Source of the DNA: Macrothele yani
Taxonomy: Eukaryota; Arthropoda; Arachnida; Araneae; Macrothelidae
NCBI GenBank assembly: GCA_039090855.1
Contig: CM077005.1
Span: 19,321,921-19,385,920 of the forward strand
Length of the DNA stretch: 64,000 nt
Direction of reading: 5' to 3'
The number at the start of each line of letters is the position of its first letter. The first letter of the stretch is position 1. Positions 34,048-44,503 of this stretch are shown piece after piece. The notes beneath the pieces were generated by a model. It made no database searches and was not told the origin of the DNA. It saw nothing but the letters and a program-made list of their open reading frames with translations. The translations under genes were made by a program, and so were the position numbers.

Positions 34048-34344
34048 AGGCTTAGTAGAAATTTGCATATGGTGTTTATATAAGCTATTCGTAGTTTCAA
34101 TTTCTGTTCCCTCTTGAAAATTAAGCTATGGGCGCTCATGAATACACTTCAATTACTTAAGCTAAGCCGATTATAGTGCGGATAACCGCGCATATGAGAC
34201 GCCAACAGTCTTTAAAAAATGCTTATTTCGTCCGCTCTGCCCTAAAATAGCAAGAACAAAAAACAAAAAAAATTCCACGTAGGAACATATGCATACATAC
34301 TATAAGCATTTTTTCTGAACTGGAGGTTAGTGAATCTTACAGCC

Positions 34345-34350
<6 letters not shown>

Positions 34351-34411
<61 letters not shown>
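34351..34411. repeat. (GA)n microsatellite
   Basis: A GA run of about 60 bp with one C interruption, lying between two transposon ends. Confidence 0.92.
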
Positions 34412-34413
<2 letters not shown>

Positions 34414-34542
34414 CACCGGACAAAAAATTAGTCACCCCTGTAAGAACGATTTACAGCCGGCTACTCGTGTGTCAACTGGTCCCAAAGTTCCGCCACAGTA
34501 CGTGGGTGTCTATTCACCTGTTCCAAATGATCCCACAGATTT

Positions 34543-35433
34543 TCAGTAGGGTTTAAATCTGGGTATTGGGCGGGCCAGACGAGGTGAGACAGTGTTGCTG
34601 ATTGTTCGTCGCGCCATCAGACACAGTTTTAGCCCTGTGCACGCGGCAATTGTCGTCTTGGCAGACAGGAGTGACAATGTGGTGCTGCTCCTGGAGATGT
34701 AGGGCAAAAGGCAACTCTTGTTCACTCAGAATGCCAAGGTATGCCTGCTCGTTCAAATTCATCGTCACTGCAACAAGTGGGCCCATTTCGTGGTACGAAA
34801 AATATCACAGAACCCCCTTCAGCTTGAACATCTTTGACACAATCAGGATTAAAGGCGTCATTGGGCCTGCGAATCACTCGTCGCCTCCCATCACTGAAGT
34901 ACAAACAAAAACGAGACTAATCAGATCAAATTACTCGTTTCCAATCCTCCACAGTAAAGTTTCGGTGCCTCCGAGCCCATTGATAACATGCGACTTTGTG
35001 ACTTGCTGCTGAAAGAGGCCTCTTCCGTGGTACACTGCTTTAGATGTCCATCGCATGCAATTCTCGTCGCAATGTTCTGGAAATTGGTTGGAGTGGACTT
35101 TCCTTAACTGTTTGGAGCAATTGCTGCCTGCCTGGTTTGAAATCGATTTGCAGTTACTAGACGTGAAACGTGGCGGCGGTCCCTGTTGGTGAGAATCGTT
35201 TTCCGGCCTGAGTTACGTCGCTGATTATCAGTTGACTGTGAACTACACCATTGGTTGTCGACCCGTTGGACAGTACGCTTCGACACAACAACAAATTGGG
35301 TGACTTCGTTCAATTCACTGTGTCCGTGGGCACGACCAAACACGATGACTTCTTTTTGCCACTCAGTCAGGTCTGTCTTACGACCCATATTGCAGACTGA
35401 ATTCAACACACACGTTACTCTTCCCCACTGCAC
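34543..35433 (-). pseudogene. Tc1-like transposase relic (copy 2)
   Basis: The N-terminal piece (35433 down to 35104) has MGRKTDLTEWQKEVIVFGRAHGH, a helix-turn-helix-like region, and GRKTILTNRDRRHVSRLV, typical of the second Tc1 DNA-binding helix set. Later pieces include ALHLQEQHHIVTPVCQDDNCR, which corresponds to the block with the second catalytic Asp (QDD/QDN) followed by RVHRAKTV, and a shifted P(D/N)LNPIENLW-like stretch near 34560. Frameshifts at about 35100, stops around 34860-34930 and loss of clear first and third acidic residues make it inactive. It is a different Tc1 lineage from the 48.5 kb element. Confidence 0.78.
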
Positions 35434-35464
35434 GATCGGACGAAATAAGCATTTTTAAACCTAT

Positions 35465-35506
35465 GAACTGGAGGTTAGTGATTTTTAAATCACTAACCTC
35501 CAGTTC
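35465..35506. repeat. Perfect 20 bp hairpin with 2-base loop
   Basis: GAACTGGAGGTTAGTGATTT is followed after TT by its exact inverse complement. The sequence is the end of the long-inverted-repeat element at 32.8-34.35 kb, so this is a short inverted duplication of a transposon end. Confidence 0.93.
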
Positions 35507-35513
35507 AGTAAAT

Positions 35514-35825
35514 TAGATCATGTGTAGATGATTTTAAGAAGGGAGTGTCTGACCCGAGGTCTTAAACAACCTTTAGAAATAGGGAGCTAGGAGATTTGGG
35601 CTGGATTGCATGACAGGAAAGTAACTCTGAAGCAAGGTAGAAAGTGGGAGAAAGACGCCTTTATTTATTACCGGGGGGCCAGTATCTGGGGTTCGATGGC
35701 TTAATGTGCCCATCCGACGCACGGAGGATATTTAGTGGTTCGAGCGTTCGTATCTGCCTGGGATCGAACCTGAGGTCCTTTCCGTGGCAGTCACGAACGT
35801 TGACCACTAGGCCATCCGCGGCTCG
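35514..35825 (-). mobile_element. SINE family 2, reverse copy
   Basis: It matches the reference body (GGAGTGTCTGACCC(G)AGGTC, CGGAGGATATTTAGTGG) and head (CGTTGACCACTAGGCCATCC). Target duplication not resolved because another copy follows closely. Confidence 0.82.
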
Positions 35826-35844
35826 AAATGATCCTGCAAATCAG

Positions 35845-35945
35845 ATCATATGTAGAGGATTTTAGGAAGGGAGTGTCTGACCCCAGGCTAACTTAAACAA
35901 CCCTTAGAAATAAGAAGCTAGGAGATTTGTGCTAGAGTGCCTGTT
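35845..35945 (-). mobile_element. SINE family 2, reverse partial copy
   Basis: Only the 3' third is present (ATCATATGTAGAGGATTTTA to GCTAGAGTGCC on plus). Confidence 0.75.
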
Positions 35946-36064
35946 TCTGTAGACCAGGTCAGTGCTATTTATCTCCCAGCAATGCTACCAGGGCCCCATC
36001 TATGTTACCGGTAACATCCTGTTGTCATTTCTGTTAGGGGTGACTAATTTTTCGTCGGGTGTGC

Positions 36065-36840
36065 TTAGGTATATATACATACACTGAAGAGCAATTGAGT
36101 TAGAAATACCTGTCTGGTAACGTGTAGCACCACCTTTCGCCTTGATGACAGCGGCGATTCGTATCGGCCCATATGGACTCGATAAGACACCGGAAACGTT
36201 GGGAAGCCATACGGATCCACAACCCCTGAACAAGCTTCCACAGTTCCCGAAGATTTGATGGAGGGGGTCAGAGCCTCGAACAACTTTCTCGATGGCATCC
36301 CAGATGTGCTCGATGGGATTCAGGTCAGGTGACCTAGCTGGCCAAGGAAGCGAGGTCACGTCGGTGGAGTGTTCATTCAACCATTCGGATACAATTCGGG
36401 AGCGATGGCACGGTTCATTGTCTTGTTGCAGGATGGTCTTCAGTGCGATGTTGAAGACGCACAAACGGGAGCTAAGGGTCGTCCACGATATCCCGGTAAC
36501 GTTGACCTGTGAGGGACGGTGTCACACGTACCAGTGGTCCCATTTCAGTCCACGTAAACAGTCCCCAGACGAGAATGCCACCCCCACCAGCTTGAAGAGT
36601 ACCCTGCTGGCAAGAAGGATCCATCGCTTCATGTAGTTTACGCCGTACTCGTATCCTGCCATCCGCATGTACCAACGTGAATCTCGACTCATCAGTCCAG
36701 GCAACATTTCCCCCCATGTCTATAGGGTCCAGTGGCGATATTCCCGCGCCCATGCTAATCTTTGCACCCTGTGATGTGCGGTCAGCAGCGGTACCCTCGT
36801 GGGACGATGGCTTCTGTACCCCATAGCGAGGTATAAGGAG
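36065..36840 (-). pseudogene. Tc1-like transposase relic (copy 3), 5'-truncated
   Basis: Read on the minus strand: RPTRVPLL-like start, VAWTDESRFTLVHADGRI (first catalytic D), GGGGILVWGLFTW, a frameshift near 36470, then LQQDNEPCHRSRIVSEW (second D) and PARSPDLNPIEHIWDAIEK (the catalytic E in the DD34E arrangement). All three acidic residues survive, but the N-terminal DNA-binding region is missing and the frame is shifted. Its 3' end lies right next to the right end of Tc1 copy 2. The minus-strand frame 36464-36000 reads on into that neighbouring element's inverted repeat by chance. Confidence 0.88.
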
Positions 36841-36872
36841 TGATGCGACGGGAATCAGTAATAGTCGGACGC

Positions 36873-36917
36873 AAAATCTACAGTTTTCAATTTTCTAAAT
36901 TGAAAACTGTAGATTTT
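36873..36917. repeat. Perfect 21 bp hairpin with 3-base loop
   Basis: AAAATCTACAGTTTTCAATTT, loop TCT, exact inverse complement. It lies at the junction between Tc1 copy 3 and the inverted satellite block. Confidence 0.93.
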
Positions 36918-36919
36918 AC

Positions 36920-37290
36920 GAAATGGGGTCAAAGAACAGTACATAGGATCGGATCCATTCTATTGCTCTTATGCATCATAACTTGACTAAAAATGGTTTG
37001 ATTTCGATGAAATCAAACCATTTTTAGTCAAGTTATGATTTTTAGTCAAGTTAGGGGACCACTTATAGACAAACCCTATTGAAAATAGGCGAAATGGGAT
37101 CAAAGGTCAGGACATAGGAGCTGGATCCATTCCATTGCCCTTATGCGTCATAACTTACGTAAAAATTCTTCGATTGCGACAAAACTATCATGTTCCGGAG
37201 GTACACTGAACCGGTTCTGTTGAATATCACCGAAATGGGGTCAAAGGTCAGGGCACAGGAGTGAGATTTATTCCACAGCCATTATCCTCA
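36920..37290 (+). repeat. Satellite block C, inverted relative to blocks A and B
   Basis: GAAATGGG(G/A)TCAAAGGTCAGG with ACATAGGA and TTATGC(G/A)TCATAACTT recurs about two and a half times, the inverse of the units at 16.7 and 18.1 kb. Confidence 0.82.
36977..37037. repeat. Perfect 29 bp hairpin with 3-base loop
   Basis: The stem runs from CATAACTTGACTAAAAATGG to TTTGATTTC, loop GAT, then the exact inverse. The sequence is part of a satellite unit. A truncated direct copy of the last 15 bases follows at once (TTTTTAGTCAAGTTA), a typical by-product of template switching. Confidence 0.93.
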
Positions 37291-37299
37291 TAACTTGAT

Positions 37300-38870
37300 T
37301 AATAACTTCTGGTTTGTTGGAAAGCGTATCATAACGCTTTGCATGATTTTGGGACTTACCGCGTCAAGTCCCGTTTGGTAACTTGCGAGCATAAATTTTG
37401 TTAGTTGATTCCGATCGTCTAAAGTGGCAAGAATGACACTGGGTTTCCTAGAATAGGCGACCCAGTCTCATCGTTGGGACCTGTACGCATTGTGTTTCAT
37501 ACGAGTTCGTACGAGGTTGTTGCAAAAACTCATATGTCGCAAAGAAATTAAGTTTGAAAACTAACATTTCTGTATCGTGTTTAAATCGTGGTACTTTCAA
37601 AAGCAGGAAAACTGTTTACCTAGACATAAACTAAAACCCGACACTCATACTCATTTGCAGAGCCGCAGCAAAGAAAAACACGTTTTGTTTAAAGAAACAA
37701 ATATAAAATTTATTTTAACATATTTCTCAATTTATGTACAAATGAATGGTAAGACCAGATTAAGTTATATTAAATCACCGTAAAAATGGTTAAGGTTAAA
37801 CCTAAGATTCATAGCAACAATTCCTAGCAATCAAACTTGTATGAGGTGAGCAATAATATGTCATTTTCAAATTTCAATGATTACTCAGCATGCAAGGGAT
37901 TGAAATATTTGGATGATGTCTTACCCTGAATCTTCTGCTGTTCATTCGTCCCTGGAGTTGATGATGGGTCTTCTCATCCCGTGGCGTTAAACGATACGGG
38001 GCTGGTATCCTCAGTGGATAAAACGCAGCCCGGGAGCCTTTGATACTTGTACAGCTTCTACTATGAACTTGGCTTCTTTTTTCCACCGCTATCTTCCATG
38101 TCATCTAACATATTAAAAAATTTGTGAGCTCGACTTTTTGACCCAGGCACGGACAAGCATTTTGCCAACCAAAAAAGAAAAACAAAAAAACAAAACTGTG
38201 ATTTCTCCAAGTTTTTCGTTTTTATTTTCGCTTCGGTTTCGCTTTGTGTCGTGCTCCTGGCGTGTCCTCACCTGTTGGAGGTGTCACCCTCGCCTTCATT
38301 GGTTCCTGTGTGTCCACGTGTGGTCCGGTGGACGTTGACCAAAGGCTATTTCGAACAGAAGTTCATCTGCCGAGCTAAGCCCTTTAAACATTTATTTGGC
38401 CCTAACTGTCATCCTGTTTTGGGGTTCTATTATCTGGCTATCCGAGATCACACTTCTAAATCTTTAAGTATGCTCGAATGCACGTTCGCCCGTCAGAGTT
38501 ATGTTCTCTGACACTGAGCCTGGGTGATAGTTATTACATAAGCTTTACCTGATTTAGGCTTCTTTCTTGGACTTTCACCGTATAGTCGCCCCTGGCCTAT
38601 TGTTAGCTAAGGCAAACAACAGTTATGTAAACCGCCGCAGGGCTCTAGATACAAGGGCTGGCTCATACGGCAGATTTCAGTTGTTCCCGGAAGTTGCGGC
38701 TGGTGACGTAGCTGGGATGCATCGCTGAGTGTTATTAATCGCGTTTGCTTTGCTCTGTGCGGGGAACTCTGATGATAAATACAACTACTGAGCTGCCGAA
38801 TATGAAACAAAATGGTGAAATTATTTAAAGAAACAAAAGGAGTGAAGCAGAATATATCATTGATTGTTTC
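37300..38870. other. Unassigned sequence
   Basis: Short frames on both strands (37577-37783 plus, 37874-38104 minus, 38138-38511 plus, 38607-38810 minus) show no recognised domain. GC content rises near 38250-38330 without other signs of a gene. Confidence 0.4.
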
Positions 38871-38879
38871 CTCTTTTAT

Positions 38880-41800
38880 ATATATATATCATCATCATCA
38901 TCATTGTCAACCATTATCAATCCACTGCTGGACGAAGGTCTACCCAAGTTTCCTCCACAACGCTCTGTCTTGTGCCAGTCTCCTCCATGTCACTCCTGCA
39001 TACTTTCGAATTTCATCCACCCATCTTCCATGTGGTCTTCTTCTGGGTCTTTTCCTGTCCCTTGGAATCCAATCTAAAATTTCGGCTGTCCATCGATGGT
39101 CTGTTCTTCTGGCAGTATGTCCAGCCCATTGCCATTTCAGGGATTTAACTCTGATCATGATGTCTTCCACTCTTGTCATTTTTCGGATCCACGTGTTCCT
39201 CTTCTTATCTCTCCTGGTTACACCAAGCATGCACCTCTCCATGCTGCTTTGAGTTGTCTGCAGCCTTTGTATGTCTCTTTTAGCTAAGGTCCACGTCTCT
39301 GCACCATACGTAAGCACTGGAAGGATGCATTGATCAAACACTTTTCTTTTAAGACATAATGGCATATTGCTCTTGAAAATTATGCTGTTTCTTCCAAAAG
39401 CTCTCCAGGCAAGTTTTGTACGCGGATTAATTTCTTCACCAATGTGACCCTCACTTGATATCTGCTGTCCAAGATAAACGTACGTGTCTGTTATCTCCAG
39501 CTTTTCTCCATCAATCGATAAATCTTCATTTCTTGTAAAAGCATTGTACATCACTTTTGTCTTCTGAAAGTTCATTTTTAATCCCACTTCTTTACTCTTG
39601 TCAGCAAGTTCCTGGATCATACTGTGCAGCTCTGATGGGGTAGTTGCAAAAATGACTATGTCATCAGCAAAACGAAGGTGGGTTAGATAATCTCCATTAA
39701 TCTTTATCCCCTTGTTTTCCCAGCTCAGTGATTGAAAGACATTTTCCAATGTGGCATTAAAGAGCTTCGGAGATATGGTGTCACCTTGTCTCACTCCTTT
39801 TCCAATTTTTATGTGTGTTGTATTTTCAAACAGCCGAATCTTTGCACTTGCATTTTCATAGATGTTATTAATAATATTAATGTATGCATCTTCAATACCG
39901 CAGGATTTCAGAGCCATTGCAACTGCTGATTGTTTCACCGAATCAAAGGCTTTTTCATAATCGATAAAAGCCATGCACAATGGAAGTTCATATTCCCTCG
40001 CTCTTTCAATTAGTTCTCTCAGCACGTGGATATGATCTATTGTGCTGTAGCCACTCCTGAATCCAGCTTGTTCTCTCGGTTGAGCCATGTCCAGTGTTAC
40101 CTTCAAGCGGTGTGAAAGAACTTTAGTGAAGATTTTATAAACCACTGATAGGAGGCTGATAGGTCTGTAGTTCCTGAGATCCTCAATGTCACCTTTTTTA
40201 TGTAGCAAGATCATTGTAGCGTTGTTCCAATCCTCAGGAATTTTCCCTTCATTAAGGCATCGAGTGAAAATTTGGGCGAGTACTGTTTCGATTTCTCCAC
40301 TTGCTTCTTGTATGATGTCTACAGTAATTCCATCTTCTCCTGGAGCTTTTCCCCGCTTCATGTTCTTGATTGCATGTGCAACTTCTGATGGAAGGACTGG
40401 AAGAACTCTGGTACTGGTACGTTTCATGATGTCTGGAGTACATGTATCATCCCTTTCATATAATTTGGAGTAGAAATCTTTCACTCTTGTCAAAATTTCG
40501 CCTCTATTTCTTGTTACAGAACCATCTTCTTTTCTCAGTGCCATAATCTGTTTTTTCCCCTTACTGAGATGTCCCTTTGCTATCTTTAGGCTTTGGTTGT
40601 TTTCAATTGCTTTCCTTACTAGTTCACGGTTGAATTTCCTTACGTCTTCAGTGATACTTTTTCGTACTGTCTTGCATAGCTCAATATATTCCACTTTGGA
40701 AGTCACATCTTCTTTAGTTGTCCTCATCACTCTTCTTTTTTGCATCAACATTTTGGTTTTTCCTGATAATTTGTTCACATGCAATTTGTTCTTAGACCCA
40801 GCTAATTTTGTTGCTGTTTCCATAAGAGCTTTGGTTACTTTTCTGTTAACTTCAGAAATATCCACTTCTTCCGATGTTAGGCCTTCTAAAGCAGAGAATC
40901 TGTTCTTCAGTTCCAATTTGAAGGTATTATGGTGTTTTTTAAGGTTGGTTATGTCAATACATTTTGTTTGTCTTATGAGCTTGCCACGTTCCAGTTTAGT
41001 GTTGAGGTGCATCTTACATCTCACCAATGTATGGTCACTGCCTGTGTTGAACTTGTTTAGCACACTGCAGTCTTCTATGACGAATTTTTTGTTACATATA
41101 ATAAAATCAATTTCACTTGTCGTCCCATTTGGATGTCTCCATGTCCATTTCCTGTGTGGCTTTTTCTTGAAAAAGGAGTTCAAGATGAAAAACCCTTCTG
41201 CCTCTGCAAACTCTACGAGAGTATTTCCACGCTGGTTTCTGTTGCCGTGACCGAATTTACCTACTGAAGTTTCATTCTGTTGCCGTTGCCCTATTTTTGC
41301 ATTGAAATCTCCCATAATTATCTTCAAGTGCTGCTTACCTTTATTATTTAGATCACGAATTTCCTCATAAAATTCTTCAATTTCTTCTTCAGGATGACTT
41401 GTGGTGGGTGCATAAGTTTGAATAATCTGAGCCTGGTATCTTCTCGAGAGTTGGATAACGAGTCGTGCAGCTCTGTCAGAGGAACTTTCAACTTCTACAA
41501 CTTTATCCTTCAGTTTCTTGTTTATTATAAATCCAACACCTCTAGTTCTGCCAGTATCTGTCCCACGATAGTAGAAGAGATGTCCACTTTTCAGTTCAAT
41601 GAGATCTCCTTTTCTCCTTACCTCACTTAGCCCGACGATGTCCCACTTGATCCTTTGTAGTTCCTCTTCCAATTCAAGAAGCCTTGAATCAGAAGATAGG
41701 GAGCGTCCGTTATACGTCGCCAAAGTCAGCATCAGATGGCAGCCTAGTCCGGTCCTCCGGGGATTCTTAGCACCCTCTGCCTTCATGTCGCACTGGCCGC

Positions 41801-42066
41801 TGCCTTGGCCAGGTACATTCCAGCTGCCGGAGACTGAGGGCCAAGATTTAAGTTGTGGAGTCATTTTGGAGGGGTTTGGCCATAACTCACCACGCTGGCC
41901 AAGCGGGTTGGTGAGTGTGGGATAGCATTTCCTCTAATCCCGATGGTATAGTTATACCGCTATTGGCGGTCGTCAGAGCCCCTTTAGTGGGAACAGGATG
42001 TACCACGAGAAGGCGGGGTTGACATTTGTCAAGGAGAGGCTGTGGTGTTACGCATCACCTGACCTT
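38880..42066 (-). mobile_element. RTE-type LINE, near full-length copy (copy A)
   Basis: The element runs from about 42066 (5') to a (TGA)n tail at 38889-38905 (ATCATCATC on plus). A single large ORF fills most of it and is preceded by about 200 bp of 5' leader. Short-repeat tails instead of poly-A are typical of the RTE clade. It is flanked by (TA)n runs at both ends (38875-38889 and 42074-42099), so the TSD cannot be read. Copies B and C of the same family lie immediately to the right. Confidence 0.9.
38940..41864 (-). CDS. LINE ORF: apurinic-like endonuclease plus reverse transcriptase, 974 aa
   Basis: The protein nicks target DNA and primes reverse transcription of its own RNA on the chromosome. 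The N-terminal APE-type endonuclease shows LATYNGR (residues 48-54), VGLSEVRR with Glu 81, QTYAPT (149-154), IMGDFNAKIG with Asp 186 and Asn 188, and SDH at 276-278. The reverse transcriptase follows from about residue 500: KAPGEDGI, YRPISLLSVVYKI, REQAGFR, FIDYEKAFDSV with Asp 635, VRQGDTISPKLF, and FADD at 732-735. The C-terminal part has YLG, YGAETW and GRWVDEI. The frame is uninterrupted. The codon after Leu-Gly at the end is TAG where copy B has GAG followed by about 11 more codons, so this copy has lost only a short C-terminal tail. It is the only apparently intact coding sequence in the window. Activity is not shown. Confidence 0.93.
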   Translation of the reverse strand: MTPQLKSWPSVSGSWNVPGQGSGQCDMKAEGAKNPRRTGLGCHLMLTLATYNGRSLSSDSRLLELEEELQRIKWDIVGLSEVRRKGDLIELKSGHLFYYRGTDTGRTRGVGFIINKKLKDKVVEVESSSDRAARLVIQLSRRYQAQIIQTYAPTTSHPEEEIEEFYEEIRDLNNKGKQHLKIIMGDFNAKIGQRQQNETSVGKFGHGNRNQRGNTLVEFAEAEGFFILNSFFKKKPHRKWTWRHPNGTTSEIDFIICNKKFVIEDCSVLNKFNTGSDHTLVRCKMHLNTKLERGKLIRQTKCIDITNLKKHHNTFKLELKNRFSALEGLTSEEVDISEVNRKVTKALMETATKLAGSKNKLHVNKLSGKTKMLMQKRRVMRTTKEDVTSKVEYIELCKTVRKSITEDVRKFNRELVRKAIENNQSLKIAKGHLSKGKKQIMALRKEDGSVTRNRGEILTRVKDFYSKLYERDDTCTPDIMKRTSTRVLPVLPSEVAHAIKNMKRGKAPGEDGITVDIIQEASGEIETVLAQIFTRCLNEGKIPEDWNNATMILLHKKGDIEDLRNYRPISLLSVVYKIFTKVLSHRLKVTLDMAQPREQAGFRSGYSTIDHIHVLRELIERAREYELPLCMAFIDYEKAFDSVKQSAVAMALKSCGIEDAYINIINNIYENASAKIRLFENTTHIKIGKGVRQGDTISPKLFNATLENVFQSLSWENKGIKINGDYLTHLRFADDIVIFATTPSELHSMIQELADKSKEVGLKMNFQKTKVMYNAFTRNEDLSIDGEKLEITDTYVYLGQQISSEGHIGEEINPRTKLAWRAFGRNSIIFKSNMPLCLKRKVFDQCILPVLTYGAETWTLAKRDIQRLQTTQSSMERCMLGVTRRDKKRNTWIRKMTRVEDIMIRVKSLKWQWAGHTARRTDHRWTAEILDWIPRDRKRPRRRPHGRWVDEIRKYAGVTWRRLAQDRALWRKLG

Positions 42067-42073
42067 ACATCCC

Positions 42074-42099
42074 ATATATATATATATATATATATATAT
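42074..42099. repeat. (TA)n microsatellite between LINE copies A and B
   Basis: About 13 TA units separate the 5' end of copy A from the truncated 5' end of copy B. Confidence 0.92.
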
Positions 42100-42105
42100 C
42101 ATCGT

Positions 42106-44500
42106 GAATGAAACTTCAGTAGGTAAATTCGGTCATGGCAACAGAAACCAGCGTGGAAATATTCTTGTTGAGTTTGCAGAGGCAGAAGGGTTTTTCATCT
42201 TGAACTCCTTTTTCAAGAAAAAGCCACACAGGAAATGGACATGGAGACATCCAAATGGGACGACAAGTGAAATTGATTTTATTATGTGTAACAAAAAATT
42301 CGTCATAGAAGACTGCAGTGTGCTAAACAAGTTCAACACAGGTAGTGACCATAGATTGGTGAGATGTAAGATGCACCTCAACACTAAACTTGAACGTGGC
42401 AAGCTCATAGGACAAACAAAATCTATTGACATAACCAACCTTAAAAAACACCATAATACCTTCAAGTTAGAACTGAAGAACAGGTTCTCTGCTTTAGAAG
42501 GCCTAACATCGGAAGAAGTGGACATCTCTGAAGTTAACAGAAAAGTAACCAAAGCTCTTATGGAAACAGCAACAAAATTAGCTGGGTCTAAGAACAAGTT
42601 GCATGTGAACAAATTATCAGGAAAAACCAAAATGTTGATGCAAAAAGAAGAGAGATGAGGACAACTAAAGAAGATGTGACTTCCAAAGTGGAATATATAG
42701 AGCTATGCAAGACAGTAAGAAAAAGTATCACTGAAGACGTAAGGAAATTCAACTGTGAACTAGTGAGGAAAGCAATTGAAAACAACCAAAGCCTAAAGAT
42801 AGCAAAGGGACATCTCAGTAAGGGAAGAAAACAGATTATGGCACTGAGAAAAGAAGATGGTTCTGTAACTAGAAATAGAGGCGAAATTTTGACAAGAGTG
42901 AAAGATTTCTACTCCAAATTATATGAAAGGGATGATATATGCACTCCAGACATCATGAAAAATACCAGTACCAGAGTTCCTCCAGTCCTTCCAGCAGAAG
43001 TTGCACATGCAATCAAGAACATGAAGCGAGGAAAAGCTCCAGGAGAAGATGGAATTACTGTAGACATCATACAAGAAGCAAGTGGAGAAATCGAAACAGT
43101 ACTCGCCCAAATTTTCACTCGATGCCTTAATGAAGGAAAGATTCCTGAGGATTGGAACACCGCTACAATGATCCTGCTACATAAGAAAGGTGACATTGAG
43201 GATCTCGGAAACTACAGACCTATCAGCCTCCTATCAGTAGTTTATAAAATCTTCACTAAAGTTCTTTCACACCGCTTGAAGGTAACACTGGACATGGCTC
43301 AACCGAGAGAACAAGCTGGATTCAGGAGTGGCTACAGCACAATAGATCATATCCACGTGCTGAGAGAACTAATTGAAAGAGCGAGGGAATATGAACTTCC
43401 ATTGTGCATGGCTTTTATCGATTATGAAAAAGCCTTTGATTCGGTGAAACCATCAGCAGTTACAATGGCTCTGAAAACCTGCGGTATTGAAGATGCATAC
43501 ATTAATATTATTAATAACATCTATGAAAATGCAAGTGCAAAGATTCGGCTGTTTGAAAATACAACACACGTAAAAATTGGGAAGGGAGTGAGACAAGGTG
43601 ACACCATATCTCCGAAGCTCTTTAATGCCACATTGGAGGGTGTTTTTCAGTCACTGAGCTGGGAAAACAAGGGGATAAAGATTAATGGAGATTATCTAAC
43701 CCACCTTCGTTTTGCTGATGACGTAGTCATTTTTGCAACTACCCCATCAGAGCTGCAGAGTATGATCCAGGAACTTGCTGACAAGAGTAAAGAAGTGGGA
43801 TTAAAAATGAACTTTCAGAAGACAAAAGTGATGTTCAATGCTTTTACAAGAAATGAAGATTTATCGATTGATGGAGAAAAGCTGGAGATAACAGACACGT
43901 ACGTTTATCTTGGACAGCAGATATCAAGTGAGGGTCGCATTGATGAAGAAATTAATCGGCGTATAAAACTTGCCTGGAGAGCTTTTGGAAGAAACAGCAT
44001 AATTTTCAAGAGCAATATACCATTATGTCTTAAAAGAAAAGTGTTTGATCAATGCATCCTTCCAGTGCTTACGTATGGTGCGGAGACGTGGACCTTAACT
44101 AAAAGAGACATACAAAGGCTGCAGACAACTCAAAGAAGCATGGAGAGGTGCATGCTTGGTGTTACCAGGAGAGATAAGAAGAGGAACTCGTGGATCCGAA
44201 AAATGACAAGAGTGGAAGACATCATGATCAGAGTTAAATCCCTGAAATGGCAATGGGCTGGACATTACTGCCAGAAGGACAGATCATCGATGGACAGCCG
44301 AAATTTTAGATTGGATTCCAAGGGACAGGAAAAGACCCAGAAGAAGACCACATGGGAGATGGGTGGATGAAATTCGAAAGTATGCAGGGGTGACATGGAG
44401 GAGACTGGCACAAGACAGACCGTTGTGGAGGAAACTTGGGGAGACCTTCGTCCAGCAGTGGATTGATAATGGTTGACAATGATGATGATGATGATGATGA
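42106..44500 (+). pseudogene. RTE-type LINE copy B, 5'-truncated with frameshifts
   Basis: It begins at NETSVGKFGHGN, equivalent to residue 197 of copy A, so most of the endonuclease (Asn 52, Glu 81, Asp 186) is missing; SDHR remains. The first open piece ends at about 42658 through a frameshift (QKEER), and the second (42655-44370) carries the whole reverse transcriptase with FADD intact. A further one-base insertion near 44267 shifts the end to GHYCQKDRSSMD. The tail is (GATGAT)n. 5' truncation is the usual result of incomplete reverse transcription. It lies head to head with copy A and tail to tail with copy C. Confidence 0.93.
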
Positions 44501-44503
44501 TAT

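Larger units (their letters stand above)
32803..34350. mobile_element. Long-inverted-repeat element with CACACAAGGCTGTAA ends
   Basis: The left arm (32803-33020) and right arm (about 34140-34350) are inverse copies: AAGGCTGTAAAATTC...AGTTCAGAAAAA against TTTTTCTGAACTGG...GAATCTTACAGCCTT, continuing through GGGCAGAGC and GCGGTTA. Both outer edges run into (CA)n or (TG)n. A SINE family 2 copy sits inside. No transposase is seen. Confidence 0.75.
34414..36064 (-). mobile_element. Tc1-like transposon (copy 2), decayed
   Basis: The ends are inverted copies: CACCGGACAAAAAATTAGTC on the left and GACTAATTTTTCGTCGGGTG on the right. The interior carries a minus-strand transposase relic and, near its 5' end, inserted SINE family 2 copies and a short perfect hairpin. 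Confidence 0.82.

Noticed and set aside
36000..36464. 154-codon minus-strand frame as one protein
   Set aside because: Its C-terminal part reads through into the inverted repeat of the neighbouring Tc1 element; only the first part is transposase.
38138..38511. Overlapping plus-strand frames near a GC-rich patch as a host exon
   Set aside because: No family motif and two overlapping frames in different phases; splice sites cannot be assessed with confidence.
40186..41250. Plus-strand open frames of 95 and 217 codons opposite the LINE gene
   Set aside because: They are antisense shadows of the 974-codon LINE frame and show no independent motif.
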